64,000 nt of DNA from the NCBI GenBank assembly GCA_036172665.1, contig CM069875.1, positions 23,591,806-23,655,805 on the forward strand. The letters run 5' to 3'. Below, piece after piece: positions 1-12,500 of the stretch (its first letter is position 1; each line of letters begins with the position of its first letter). The position numbers and the translations under genes were made by a program. The stretch comes from Prosopocoilus inquinatus. Lineage: Eukaryota > Arthropoda > Insecta > Coleoptera > Lucanidae. The notes beneath the pieces were generated by a model. It saw nothing but the letters and a program-made list of their open reading frames with translations, was not told the origin of the DNA and ran no database searches.

Positions 1-3000
1 TACCGATTGTTTTTATAAACTTTTTGTCAATTCTTCTAAATAAATGTGAACAGCATGTAATAACTTTAGTGTAGAATAATTGGTTGCAATTCTAAGCACC
101 ACTGTAAGATAATATTGAATTATTTAAACGAATTTGCGTAAATATTTCGATAATACCAATATGCAAATTGCGGCGATGGTTAAGCTTTAATCTTCTTAGC
201 ACGTATGGTCTACAAATGTTTATAGTAAATTGCAGTGGATGGTTCTAAGTAAATTTCGGCGGTGGATAATTAATTATGGTCCTCAGAAATTAGAAAATTA
301 CAGATGAAAGTAAATCAGAAATAAAGTTGGTAAGGTTTATACAGGATATTTCACTTACGGCTACTTCTTTCTTATCTCTCTTCTATTTCATTTTACAAAA
401 AAAAGTTTCATATGAAAGTTCCACTAAAGTATGTGGAGCGTGTTAAGTATATTTTAAAATACTTTGTTGTATACGGAATGTTCCTTCTGTTTCGGCCGTT
501 GTGTTGATGGTTCTAAAATAACGAGTTTTCTTATTCGAGATTTTCCTGTACCGCTCAGTGATGGAAAAAATATTACGAAAAAGCGGAATAGCTTTTGTAA
601 AACAAGTGTGTCACTATTTAGGTGAAATTTACATTTATTTGTCTTATTGTTGTTTTCTAATTTTTTTTGGTTTGCTATTTTTGTTGTAGGGATGTTATAA
701 GCGCTTATTGCAATTTACAAGTAAGATTAGAGATGTCAAACTGACCATCCGTCGCAATTTACAAGTTTCTTGATACACCTACTTGACCAGCTGATACCAG
801 CAGATACGATAAAGTACTGACCTGATGCGGTGAAGGCTTGCGTAACGATTTTTTATCCAGTAGAGCGGGTATATAGCTAAATGCTACCGCCTTGAAGCAA
901 CACCGACTTCAAATAATCCAGGGATTCCATTCCTCGATTCGAGTCGAATTCTAGGTGCAAAACATAGCGAATACGCCTAGAATTAAAAAGCGCAATCCCG
1001 GTGCTGTTTTATCGCGTAGGAATATCATATTTCTAGGTGCTTATTCAGTCTCGAGGTATACTGTTTTTTTTTGTTACTGACGCCAGAGTTGCTTCCTCAC
1101 ATACAGTGACAAAGTAACCGCTCCGGCCCGTCTTTAATTATAACACGTTGGAGTCAAGTTTTAAATATTAAAATAAATATATAACGTTGCAGTAAAATAT
1201 CTGTAAATTTATGGTCAACTTGGAAGGCGCATTATCTCAAGGTCTCAAGTCGGAGCATTCTCCAACCTAATGAATCAGGCCTGTACGAAGTGGGCGTTGC
1301 ATGAAGTCATAGTTGAACTGTAATTTTCCCAGTTTAAATTAGTTTTTATAACAAAGGACTGTTTATGGAATCGGCATGTGTCACAAAAGGGTTTTGATTC
1401 ATAGAGAAAGAGACGTAGTAACATAGAGACCATAATTTTGTCTTTGAAGGACAGATGTTTGTTTCATTTTCTTCACGCGCTAACAGATTTTAGAGTGTCA
1501 ACCTTTTGTGTGTTGTCTTAAATAAAATGCATTTGTTTCAACATTAATATTCTCAACTGAACATCTTATAAATTGTTGAAATGCATGTGACTGAAGGAGG
1601 TAAAGTATTTGATTTGTTAGGGCAAAAAGACAACATTTCCAAATGATTAGAAAGCGCTGTTGTCTCGTCATGGTCACAACAACGTTTCCGATTCTTTAGT
1701 AAATCAGAATAAAAAGTTAAGTCAAATAACATTAGTTGAATAAACGTATAAATTTAACGTGTTTGGCATTAAAGTTCTGATGCACTAATTGGAAAACCCT
1801 TTGTATGTAGGTGTTTATAATAATAACACGCAACTCCTAAACATTTATAACTCCAGGAAAATGTTGACGAATCTCGTTAATGCAAGGCTAGGAGACACTA
1901 CCCTTTTAACCATGTTCATTATCTATAAAGTGCATTCAATTGTAAAAAATTTTTATTCTTGTGTAATTTTTTTTGTATTTGTGAATATACGTACACAACC
2001 TCGAGAACGGTTCTTATTTTAGTTAAGCTAAAAACATGTTTTTTTTTTAATTTCATAGCAAGAGTTAATACAAAAATGTAAATGTCATCCGGTTTATATA
2101 TTTTTCGTAATTAAACCATTTATTTCCCAATGTCACCACAAATCTTACTGTTGGTACTTATGAATAATATTTTTGCCATGCAAGAAATATCGTGTAAATC
2201 GTACTTGTGAATCCAAACGAATCTTATTGGAAAGAGAGTTGCTGAATCATCTTTCAAAAATCTTACTTAGAACAATACACAGGAATGAAACAGTTCGATG
2301 TCATTATGTCAATGGTACACCGCAGACATTCAAGTTCTTATTTTTTCCTTGATAATGTTGCATACTGTGACGAGGCATTTAAATACTGTATCTATAGGTC
2401 TGAGTACAAGGCATAACTAATGAAGTCTTAAAATCTTGTAATTATACGAGAAAAAGCGATTGCACCCTTGTAATTTTTTTATTATTGCATACCTTTGCTG
2501 CGCCTTTTAAAATCAATTCCCTAACAGTGTTAATATCTTCACAGAGTACATTAAAACGTTGTCGTTTCATTAGAAGTTGAATATGTAAAACAGAAGGTCC
2601 TCTGTCTGTACTGAAAAAGTAGACTTATGAACGTTAACGGAAAGATTGAATGTCGTACATTTGTCAAAAGTAATTTTATAGCTCGAACAGAAATTGAATT
2701 CTTTCGTTGCATTGATATTCACTTACTGACGCGTCATCTGTATCCATACTTTATTGATATACGATATAGTGCATGCGACAGATGCGTGTAATGACAATCA
2801 CTCAACTGTATGTATGTAAATATGTGTACATTACGGACTAGTATCAAACTAAATTCTGTTATTTAAAACTTTAAACATGGTTCCGGTAATTTGCTGTCCA
2901 GGAATAAATACCTGCCGAATTTGCATTTACTTTAATATTAGGAAATATTTCCTTTTCTATCCCTTGTTGGGCGACTTTAATTTTAAAGATCCCGTACAAG

Positions 3001-6000
3001 TGTAAGTACATCCGGAACATTTTACTTTTCAATCCTCATGTTTCTCTTGGGAAAATAAATAACTGTACTAATATTATTTTGATATCTTTATCTTATCATT
3101 TAAAAACTTGTATATACAATTTTCGCATCGCTTACCTTTCCAGGATTTCTCATTCGATTTTGATCTGCCTTGTCTCTTGTATTTTCATTACATGACCTTC
3201 CCTTGTAGATTTTGGCTTGTCGTGTTATTGACCTCTCTGTTCCTATCTAATCTAATCACTGATTTGCAATCTCTTTTAATGTAACATTTCATTGAATTTC
3301 AAATCTTTTAAGCTGTCTTAGCTCGTTTTCCTTGGTGCAATTACTAACCCACGTCACAAATAAGGACACTTTCTCCTAAGTTTCTTTGATAAAAGGAGGA
3401 TAATTGGAGCGATTGCTTTGTAGAGTGATAAAGTATTTTAGAGCTGATCTTGATATTTCCAAGTATAAAGCGTCACGATTGTTTTAAATTTGGACTATCT
3501 ACGAAAATCTAACATTTTAGTTGCAGGTACCGTTGTTTGTCCAAATAAGTTTATTTTAGGTTATAGTTGATGAAAACCGAATCTTCCTTTTATTCATCAA
3601 AACTTTTCAGAAATCATTTTGTTTGAGTGAACAGGAAGTTTAAGGATAAAGTTGCAGGAGAAATTTACTCAATTGATGAGTAAATTCACAACAGGCGAAT
3701 ATTTTCTTTAAGAAAACGTCATATGACAGGACTTGACGCCAACTTAAAAAAATATATCATGGCCCGCTACGTGTTCAAAACGATCGTAAATGGTATATAT
3801 ACATTTGTTTGTTTCGTTGACAGACAATTACAAAACCAATTATTGCTGCTTCTAAAAGAAGTATGTACTCTATTTTTTTCTTGACACTCAACCTTACAAT
3901 GATATAAAATATTTTCCCTGAGACTGTCGAGTCGGGCTAGTCATGACACCCTAATCTGTGGACCTCGCATAAATCCATACGAAAAATATTTGTTTACTTG
4001 TGCCGGTACAGTTACTATCACGACACAGTGCGCTGCAGTGGGCGGTGAACTTAATTCGTTTATTGAAAATAATAGTTGGGAATATTATAAAATAATAAAT
4101 AAACGCATCAATTTGTGTTGGCAGTGTTAACGAAAAGCATCATGGCACGGTGCATAGGATTGTTATGTTCCATATTGCCAATTACACGATAATTATCTTA
4201 ATTAACAATCAAACACGATCCGTAGTCCGACATATCAAAGACGTGATAATTTTAATTTAATTTTAAATCACGTTGCCTAAACGGAACATGAGACAGAAAA
4301 CGATTACTAAAGTCAGAGTCAGTACAGTAGATGGCTTATGTATTAGTCACTAATACACGGCTGATGTATTAGTCACAAAAACCTTATGTATGGCTTATGC
4401 ATTAGTCTTATCAAACTTAGGTTTAACTCTACAATTTATGTTTTTATAAAATGGACCAACCAGAACGCATATTTTTTAACGATAGACATCATCGATTTCC
4501 TTTTCGCTATAAAGAACAGATAACGCATGAACAAAAATAATCACTATCATTGTATTTTAATGGATGTGGTAGTGTTCATTTTGCCAGATCGTTTTGTTCC
4601 AAAAATATGATAATTTTGACTATTGAGCACCATGACGTGGTTATATTCAGCAATCAAGAATTACGACAAATTGAAACAAACAAACGATATTTAAACAAAA
4701 GCAATAATAACATTTAACGAGAATTCAAAGGTTTTTAGACATCTTAGTTTAGAATCCGCGTATTTTTTTACATAATCAATTTAGTTTGCTTTTTAATTAT
4801 TTACAGCTGGTACATTAACATTTTAAACGGAGCTTAAATTTAAATCATATTTAGAATATGGCGATTCATGCAGGTTCAACAAAATGTCAGTCACACTTAA
4901 ATTTAAAGTTAATTGTCACATCAACAACATTTGATTAATTTACGTAGATGTTACATTCTAAACACGACGCGCGACGTACAGTTAAAATATTGATAATACT
5001 GGCCGTTAAACAATTATTTAGATAATAGATAAAACCGAGGCCCTTATTGTAACTGTACTGAACTATACTCTTTGCAAACTTTAAACGAACCTGTTCAAAA
5101 CTAGAACTGTAATTGCATCTTTTTCTCTCATGAGTTTTAACTTATTTTCTATTTTGTTCAACTGGTCCATTTTGTTTATGTTGTATTATACTCTACTTAA
5201 AAGTGAAATGTGGAAAGAACAATCGTTCGTATGGTAATAATTTAAACACAAAACGGGCAAAATAAGTAAAATAAAATCATAAAGCGAATTGCCTGACAGG
5301 TGTAGTTTTCGAACGCAGCCGCTGCCAGAAGAAATTAATAATTAATAGACATATCAATTGACCTCACTTTTTTTAGAAAATTAATTAAAAATTTTCTCAC
5401 TTATTCATTAGTGAATGTTTAATTATAGCATAAAGTAATTAGGTTGTGATGAAACCTTTCCTTAATACGGCTGGCTTTCTTGTTAATCGTTTCTTCTCTC
5501 CGCTTATTCCCTTAATTACCATGTTCCTTTTTTTACCAGTTTCTTTATAAAAGAAGCCTTATAGAAGTAAGATCGGTGAGGGAAATAATAAAAAAGAAAA
5601 CTAGACCACCTGGTCAGGATGAAGGACGAAAGGCAAGTGAAAAGAAAGGTTGTTGAGCGGTGAGCTACTTCGTTGTTTCCTTGTTTGTTGTAGACTCACT
5701 AAGAACTCCATGAACTTCTAAACTAATTTCGTCCTTCCTGAGATAATTTCAAGAATTGGTGCTTTCTTAATGCCGAATTTCTTAAGCCACGTTGGAAAGT
5801 ACGGTATGATTTTTTTCAAATTCTCATCTAGTTAACGTCAACTTTGCAGTACTCAAATCAAATCGTACTTCGAAGGTAATCGACGACGTGTGCCGATTTG
5901 CATGATATTTCTGGGTCGATCTCTCTGCGCGTTACCTAAATGGTACTTCAATTTATCATTGAATACCTGTCAAAAAATTCTAAGGAAGACATATACATCC

Positions 6001-6310
6001 CTGTGTTAGTGAGGTGCAAGTTTTCCACGAGCTTTTGAGGAGTAAGACGATTCACCGTTGCCGACTCACCGTCGCGCGTCGCCGACTGGCCATCGCAAAA
6101 TCGCCGTGGCCGTCGACCCAGCTCCTGTAAATAATTCTTTCAAATTATTTAGATATCCAAGTTTTACCGAGGAAGCGGATAAAAATGTTTCAAATAAATT
6201 AAAATACAAGGAGTTTGAAAATTGCTAGTATAAAAAAGAAACAACTGTGGCATCTGGAAGTTCTACGAAATCTAAGAAACCCATTTTTTTTTTTCATTTT
6301 TGGAGTATTA
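1..6310. other. AT-rich non-coding stretch, no gene seen
   Basis: No open frame here has recognisable domains and no splice-flanked island stands out. The longest open frame (1789-2022) is low-complexity and has no family resemblance. The only structures noted are a weak hairpin (an ATTCTAGG arm near 951 facing a CCTAGAAT arm near 985) and a small imperfect tandem repeat at 4331-4408. The stretch is probably intergenic or intronic. Confidence 0.5.
4331..4408. repeat. Imperfect three-unit tandem repeat
   Basis: Three related units, with a core like GGCTTATGTATTAGTCA, begin near 4331, 4358 and 4389. The spacing is unequal and there are a few substitutions. It is a local minisatellite-like duplication with no coding role visible. 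Confidence 0.6.
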
Positions 6311-6331
6311 TTTTATTTATTTATTTATTTA
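6311..6331. repeat. (TTTA)n microsatellite
   Basis: About five consecutive TTTA/TTAT units in an AT-rich context. Confidence 0.8.
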
Positions 6332-6859
6332 CTTTTTTCCGTAAAATAACTCATTATTTGTATAAGTGGCATTAGCGAAACTATTACCGAAAACTTAACC
6401 GGAAAGAAACTAACTTAATACAACTGATCATAATCGCAAGGGGCCTATTTAAAACATAAAAAGCATTCACCGTTGAAGTTATCAGAATATCTGCGTGAAA
6501 CATCCAAAAAGTACTCATGTATTAATAGTAAGTGAGACATACAGCCAAATACTGCAGTATTAGAAAATAGATGAGGTAACTTAGGTCACAAAACAAAAAA
6601 AATTCATTCATATCGGGAATAATAATGTACCGAGTTGACTGTTGTGTTACCTTAATTCAGTGGCGCAACAATTTTGGCGAAATTTTTATCTGGAAAACTA
6701 AGGGATTTTTATTAGAATCTTTTTTCGCCGATAACTTCAACTCACCATCAAGAACTACTAATTTTTTTTGTACTAGCAATTTCCAAACACCCGCTAGAAC
6801 TACCGGGACTTATTCGATTAATATTAGCTCAGTAACAATTTTAACTTTAAATATTAATA

Positions 6860-7073
6860 CAGTGAAAAGGGGTTAATCTCGATTTAGCTGGCAAGGAAAG
6901 GTATAACCAAGGTGTAAGGAATAATATATATAATATAAATGAAATGGTTATCGCAAGGAAAATACAAACAGTGAAAAAGGGTTAATATCGGCTTAACTGG
7001 CAAGGAAAAGTGACTGTCGACGTACGTTTCGGTCTTATTAAACCTCATCAGGACAGTATAACCAAGGTGTAAG
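6860..7073 (-). repeat. Tandem repeat pair, one unit with a hammerhead ribozyme
   Basis: Two units of the same sequence lie in tandem. Unit 1 is 6860-6918 and unit 2 is 6969-7073. Both begin ACAGTGAAAA(G/A)GGGTTAAT, share a GGCAAGGAAA block and end GTATAACCAAGGTGTAAG. A 50-bp AT-rich spacer separates them. Unit 2 is 46 bases longer because it contains a hammerhead ribozyme between two GT dinucleotides; unit 1 passes straight from one flank to the other. Hammerheads in tandem repeats are known from PLE terminal repeats, retrozymes and ribozyme satellites, and this locus could be a relic of any of these. No protein is encoded nearby. Confidence 0.8.
7012..7057 (-). ncRNA. Minimal type I hammerhead ribozyme motif
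   Basis: Read on the minus strand, every conserved core element is present in order: stem I arm ACTGTC, CTGATGA, a stem II hairpin (GGTTT/AGACC, including one G-T pair, around an AATA loop), GAAA, a very short stem III (AC/GT around GTAC), the cleavage triplet GTC and the stem I return arm GACAGT. Self-cleavage would fall after the C of GTC, at about plus-strand position 7019. Two-base-pair stem III forms are typical of hammerheads from PLEs and animal satellites, which often act as dimers or need tertiary loop contacts. Pairing and core are seen directly; activity is inferred. Confidence 0.88.
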
Positions 7074-7079
7074 TTTGAC

Positions 7080-9431
7080 CTTGTCTACCTCGGTTGCTAT
7101 ACTGGAAGTTGCCTCCGAAATTGTTGCGAGTCTTCTCAGTGATTGCTGTAAATGTGCATTCTGTCTCCTGGTCCGTTACTTCATTTGTTCTTGTTTATTT
7201 CACCTTGGGTCTTGGTTATATTTTCACTGTGTGCATTTTCCTGCCGGTAATCTTTCCATTTAAATATTAACAATAAATCTGTTATTTATTGCTAAGATTA
7301 TCAACAGTAGATACTCGTTGTACATTTAAATATTAAATTAATGACGCACATGTTTTTCTAGTAATAGGTATTTCGTAATAAATTGGTAACTTATTATTAA
7401 GAAACTGAAATTTGCTTAAAATTTCCAACAGAACATAAGTTAACATAACGCAAAATTCTTACCACGTAAATCCCTATGGCCAATATTAAGAAAACACTGT
7501 ATGTATCATATTAAATTAACGACATAATTTTTTGTTCAATAAATATATTAATTTATTTTGTATTTTATTTATATACTGACGTATTGCGAATTTGCCAACG
7601 CCGAATTTATGGATGGAGAATCGAACGCCCGGGGAATCGGCGACGGCGAATTGTGCTAGTCCCGAACTTTTGCTAGCAGATTACCATAGACGATTTTTTT
7701 TATACTGACGTTTATTCAACATCTGATGGATAATGAAAAATGTTAAAAATTCAGTGGGCCCTGTATATAGGGTCGTGGCCAAAAAAGTTGGCCACTTGAC
7801 GTAAATTTGATAATACTAATAGTTTTAATAAAATTACTGAAAGTAATTAACTCTTATTAGCCGTACAGAGAAGGCAAAAATAAAAAAAAATGAATTAATA
7901 CTTGAAAAATTAAATTTGTCGATCATCCGTAAATTCATAATTACAGTCATCCAGCAAAATTTAATATTATTAAATTTCCACATTTTCTAGCTGAGATAGC
8001 AAGTCTTGCTATTATTTTTCGCTTTAAGTATTTGGCTCTTAGGTTCTACGTTCGATTGTTATTTAGATATTTGTATTTTATAACCTCTTATTTTTGTCGT
8101 TTTGTGTTTTGACTTTTCTTCATTTACGAGTATATTTGGTGCCACTTTATCTATACAATTGTTACAGTTTCCCTATGAAAGTAATGAGAACATAAAAAAG
8201 TTCATTTCTCCAACAGCTAGGATTCACCGGGATTATCCCATTAAGCCTCACGGTTAAACCTGCCTAGGGCGATAGGCGACAAGGGAGCCTGACACTCCCG
8301 AAATTCCCGATATGAAATTTTGCGCCATCTGTTAAAAAGGAAATATCCTTAAATTGTAAAAGATGAGGGCACTATTAGTTAGAAAAATGAGAACTACTTT
8401 TTACTTGCAGCTACCTTGAAACTAGTAGGAGTAAAAGATTTTGTCTTGTCGCAAGTTAATTGACACTATACAATTAAATTAGAAGCAATTTGGCTTGCTT
8501 ATAGAGTTTAAAGATTCTTCAGCTTTGTCTACAGAGGGATTCATAATAAATGTCCGAACCATTGAAGGCATATTTACTAAGGACGTGCAAATAAGTACCA
8601 AATTGCAAAAAGAAAACAAATTTATTAGAGACATTTCGAAAATCCAACTCTTTTAAGTACCAACTGGAAATCATTCGAACAGCACTGATAACTATTGGAA
8701 TCTGATACGTAATGTGTTTTAAAATTAGATTGACTGTTTATGTTTGAAAAACTGTGTCACTGTGTCAACAAAAAGTAAATGTTATGAGATGTAACTTACG
8801 GTTTTGTAACAGATATTCGATGTGACCTTCTTGTTTGTGCCTATTCACATGACGCCATATACAAGACACCTTAGGGGTAGGTTACTTGGCCAGATTTAAC
8901 TTATTATTTAATTTATTAAAACTTCAGTTACTCTTGGATGCATGCTTTGACTCGCTTATATGGAGCGCGAGATTTTTCTTCTTTGCACAAGCAAGTCTGC
9001 GTTGCAAGTATGCTATCACCCAAGAAGGTTCGAAAGTTCTGTGTGAATGTCGGCCTAACGAATCACGCACGCCGGGTAGTGATTTGCATTGTTTTGGTTT
9101 CTTGTTCGTGTTAACGGAGTCTTCATAATCTGAATTTTTCATTTGTAATGTTTGATTAAATATAATTCGCTTCACTTTAGTTCTATTACTTATCTTGCAC
9201 ATGAAGCAATTGCAGAAACGTAAAACTCTGTGGTAATACATAAGTTCAAATAAAAAGAATTCTAGAAGGCCGCAGTTGTCGTTAAGAGTGCATTACTTAA
9301 TTCGTCATTGCTGTATTCCGCCATGACTAGTAATCGTAAAATGCACGAATTTTACTAAATTTCTGTGAATGATGTGTACGTTGACACGAACACGATTCCA
9401 CTGACAAAATTATTATTATATCCTAACTTAT
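7080..9431. other. Non-coding stretch with one GC-richer block
   Basis: No gene is recognised. A compact GC-richer block at about 8215-8320 (around CCTAGGGCGATAGGCGACAA) contrasts with its AT-rich flanks but matches nothing I know. A short hairpin around GGCCAAAAAAGTTGGCC lies near 7777. The overlapping open frames near 8886-9241 on the two strands show no domain and look accidental. Confidence 0.45.
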
Positions 9432-9443
9432 ATCATATTCAAA

Positions 9444-9484
9444 TCTCGAGGTTTTCACTGCAATTAAAAACGATTTGCAACAAA
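9444..9484 (+). mobile_element. Short retroposon-like insertion, copy 1 (41 bp, 5'-truncated)
   Basis: The 41-bp insert begins TCTCGAGGTTTTCACTGCAA and ends CGATTTGCAACAAAA. It is bounded by a perfect 12-bp direct repeat, ATCATATTCAAA, at 9432-9443 and 9485-9496. Its right end matches the right end of copies at 17088, 41003, 49108 and 55849, while its left end is internal to the two longest copies. Fixed 3' end, variable 5' end and long target duplication are what target-primed retroposition leaves. There is no open frame. Confidence 0.8.
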
Positions 9485-9496
9485 ATCATATTCAAA

Positions 9497-11170
9497 GGCT
9501 TTAATAGAACTAAAATCTAAGCCTTGGGGTCTTCCCACCATCAAACTTGCAATTTGATATCATATTTGAATGCAAGACTGGTAAAAGAAATTTAATTAGT
9601 AAATAAGTTTACAGCTTACCGCATAAAAAGATTCAAGTTCATTGTTCGCATTATGCAATATTTCCTCAGAAAGTCGTAAACAAAAGCGTTTTACGGTTTC
9701 GGTTCAAGGTTAAGTGTTCATGTTTTATGTTTCTTCTCGAGAGTCTACTGTTATTGTGATGCACTCAGCTATTCCAGTGACCCCCAACAAGTTCAAATGT
9801 GAATTTTCAATCCATTTTATCTCAAGAACTACACAAGAAAGACCTCTCTATGTCTACAGTTGTTTGCTTTGTACTATCTGTGATTAACGGGTCAAACACT
9901 TATTCTGAATCATCCTATATAGAGGATTTACTTACAAGTTTAAATGAAACTCAGATAATTCCTAAAATCAAGTTGGGGATTGAAAGTTTTTGGCAGGCAA
10001 ATTTAAACCGCTCCTCGTTAAAAAAACATGCTATAGAGTGAGGAATTTTTTACTAATCGCAGAAATTGGATCTCAGATTAATATGCTGACCAGCAGCATT
10101 CGATTCCTCATAAAATTTAGTCTAGTGCGGTGAGGCTCGAAGGAAATTTGAGCGGGCATTTTACTCATCATAGAAAGATTAATGTTAGGCAGTGGCGGAC
10201 CGGGCCACTATTTTTGAAAGGTAATACCTAACTCTACTAACATCATCAATGAATTAAAAATCATTTTATTTCCTAATTTCTTACAAATAGATTGAGTGGA
10301 AGGTAGCCAAGAGATGCTTCCCACGGAGCAATCTGTTGGCAGAAAAATGATAAGTCGAAGGCAAGTGGAATTCGCATTGGATCAAGGTCGCAGGACGGCG
10401 CGGCGCCTCAAATGTGACGGACGTCTTACATGCACGTGTATCTATGTACAGACTGGAATGCAGTCCTACGTCGCGAGTATGCTTTAGATTTCACCTTGAC
10501 TCGCTACCGCAAATGCGAAATGTCTTCCAGGTACTGTACTAATAATAAAAGTGGCTGCGGTTGCGGTTGATGATGTGCTTAACTTCTTCGCAGCTCAAAA
10601 ACCATTAGCTCCTGAAATAATAACACACTCTACCTGATGATCCAAGCAAGGCAGTTTCATTACAGAGACGATAGATTTTTCATTTTAATGTGATGTAATG
10701 AAGGCGCTCCTTTTCTACTTTTAATAATTTTTATGTTTGAAATGTTTACGCTTTGCAATATGAGTAGAATTGTATTGTATATACTCTTCACTAATCTGGT
10801 CTATACATTTTCAAAAAAGAAAATTGATGATGATGCACCAACGAATTGTGATGAAGAACAAATCAAGATATTGCAGGAAAATAGTTCTGGGCAAAATTAA
10901 AGGAGCACTAACAAAAATTATGATTACTTTAGGAAAACCTCATGTTAATGGTGATGATCCTGACAAGTCTATGACTTAGGACCCGTTGGGCAAACACCAG
11001 ATAAAAAAAGATGTGTTTAAGTTGTTTTGTATAGTAGAGTGTGGTTATCTGGAGAAAAAGCCTCTCATGGGTTGAAATATATCAATCAGTGAATAAAAAA
11101 AAAATACACAATGAACCTCAGCCCTTCCCAAAGTATGCCGAGGCGTTAGCTTGCAGTCAGAGAAGTAGCT
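9497..11170. other. Unassigned stretch upstream of the Tc1-like relic
   Basis: A GGCAGTGGCGGACC motif at about 10191 resembles a DNA-transposon end, but I found no inverted partner. Open frames at 9799-10041 (80 codons, GTG start) and 10296-10487 (63 codons) show no recognisable domain. A stretch at 10820-11000 has broken, weakly coding-like sequence that could be an old transposase. I see no supportable gene. Confidence 0.4.
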
Positions 11171-11179
11171 CGAATTATC

Positions 11180-12060
11180 ATTTTTCTTCACGATAGATAT
11201 TCGATAGAGAGACGTTGCTGGAATTTAATGACAAATATGTGATGCGCTGCTGCAACGCAGAGAACCGTTCGTAGTTTTACTAGAAGAAGAGGAAAAGGTG
11301 CCAAGAGGAAAACAATTGCCAGTGATGATGATGATGAAAGCTGCAGGCTTTAAGGAAGTACATAAAAACGTCTCGCTAATTTAAAAAATTAATGCGCCCT
11401 TGCCTGCTGGCAAGGGAATATCCACAAAAACTGTACGATAGAGATTGAAAGCAGTTCATCTGACTGCCTACAACTGGTCCAATTATTACGGCACTAAATA
11501 AAAGAAATCGTTTGATATTTTGTTTGATTCGCAAGGAAAGGGTCTTGAAAGGTTGTGGAGCTAGGCTTTAGTCTCTGACGAGTCCCGATTCCAACTTTCC
11601 CTTAATAATCCTAGTGTTTTCGTTTTACGGAGGCCATGTGAGAAGTACCAATGCATCTTTGAGGAGTTGAGAAATTTGGTAGAGGATCTTTGATGGTATG
11701 GGGTGGGATAAGTTAAAATTTTCGTACAGAGTTAGTTAATATATACTGTGGATCATGCAGTGACGGCAGTAAGGTATAAGGACGATATTATTGTACCCCT
11801 GTCCTCCATTTGCTGAAATTTTAGTCGGGCTTGATTTTAAAGTAAGTTAATGTGGGACCACACGTTGCTAATGTTTTAACAACTGCCTGAAGAGAAGCAA
11901 TTCAGCACCTTTGGGATCAGTTGGGCTGACGAGTTAGAAGTCTTGAACAGCTGTCTCACTTGCTCATACATTATTGGAACCCGGTAGCACAAGGAAACAT
12001 CCGAGCCCTCTTTACACAGATAAAATATCTGGAGTTAACTCTAACACTTTTGGACGCCAG
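11180..12060 (+). pseudogene. Degenerate Tc1-like transposase
   Basis: Broken frames on the plus strand retain Tc1/mariner-superfamily landmarks in the right order. A DESRF block (SDESRFQLSLNNP at about 11566), the aligned VFVLRRP segment, a GRGSLMVWGGI block at about 11680, a region like the RYRDDI segment, then HLWDQLG and EQLSHLLIH-like C-terminal blocks at about 11905-11975. Several stops and frameshifts separate them, so the enzyme is dead. Its 3' continuation (12010-12215) is repeated at 45416-45640, which identifies that part as element sequence. Confidence 0.82.
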
Positions 12061-12215
12061 GGAACATTTTTTTGGTGCTCCCTTGCATCCATCCAAAAAA
12101 AAACCTAGTTAGGATGTTTACCATGTAAAAGTAGGAGGAGAGCTTATCCTTGTGGAAGTAAACACTCACTTTTAGACAAAATTTAGTCGGGAAAAGACAA
12201 CAATAACGCCAAATG
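12010..12215 (+). mobile_element. 3' end of the Tc1-like element (shared with 45416-45640)
   Basis: This segment aligns along its length with 45416-45640: CTGGAGTTA, GGACGCCAGGGAACA, TTTACCATGTAAA and TAAACACTCACTTTTAG blocks, and an identical end AACAATAACGCCAAAT. The common end suggests the true 3' boundary of the element family or of a non-autonomous derivative. Confidence 0.75.
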
Positions 12216-12353
12216 AGACATGGATTAACAACTCGCGTGTATAGCGAGATATATGCGAGAAGTGTAAAAACGCGTTATTAGTGATTTATTTTGTTTATTT
12301 TTTAAAACTATTGCTTTTTGAAATTCTAATTGTTCTTTTTTTTAAGTTTAAAG

Positions 12354-12500
12354 CTGGTATGACACGGTGATATTTCTTGTATCAAATTTGCAAAAAACTG
12401 GCAGAGAAGTGCCGAATTAATCAATAAATATGCACTGCGGTAACCTGTGTCCGTCACTGTGTAACAAATTTTTGCAAAAATTTTCATATGGCTCTAAGCT
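12354..12500 (-). mobile_element. MITE family M1, copy 1
   Basis: About 145 bp with imperfect inverted ends. One end has GGTATGACACGGTGATATTT and the other reads, on the minus strand, AGAGCCAT...AATTTTTGCAAAAAT. Internal blocks GCACTTCTCTGCCAG and CACAGGTTACCGCAGTG (minus strand) recur in copies at 36279 and 41960. There is no coding capacity, consistent with a non-autonomous DNA transposon. Confidence 0.7.

Noticed and set aside
8886..9241. Overlapping 80- and 105-codon frames on opposite strands
   Set aside because: They are mirror frames of one another, and neither has a recognisable motif.
10191..10210. GGCAGTGGCGGACC as a transposon terminal repeat
   Set aside because: No inverted partner or target duplication was found within the window.
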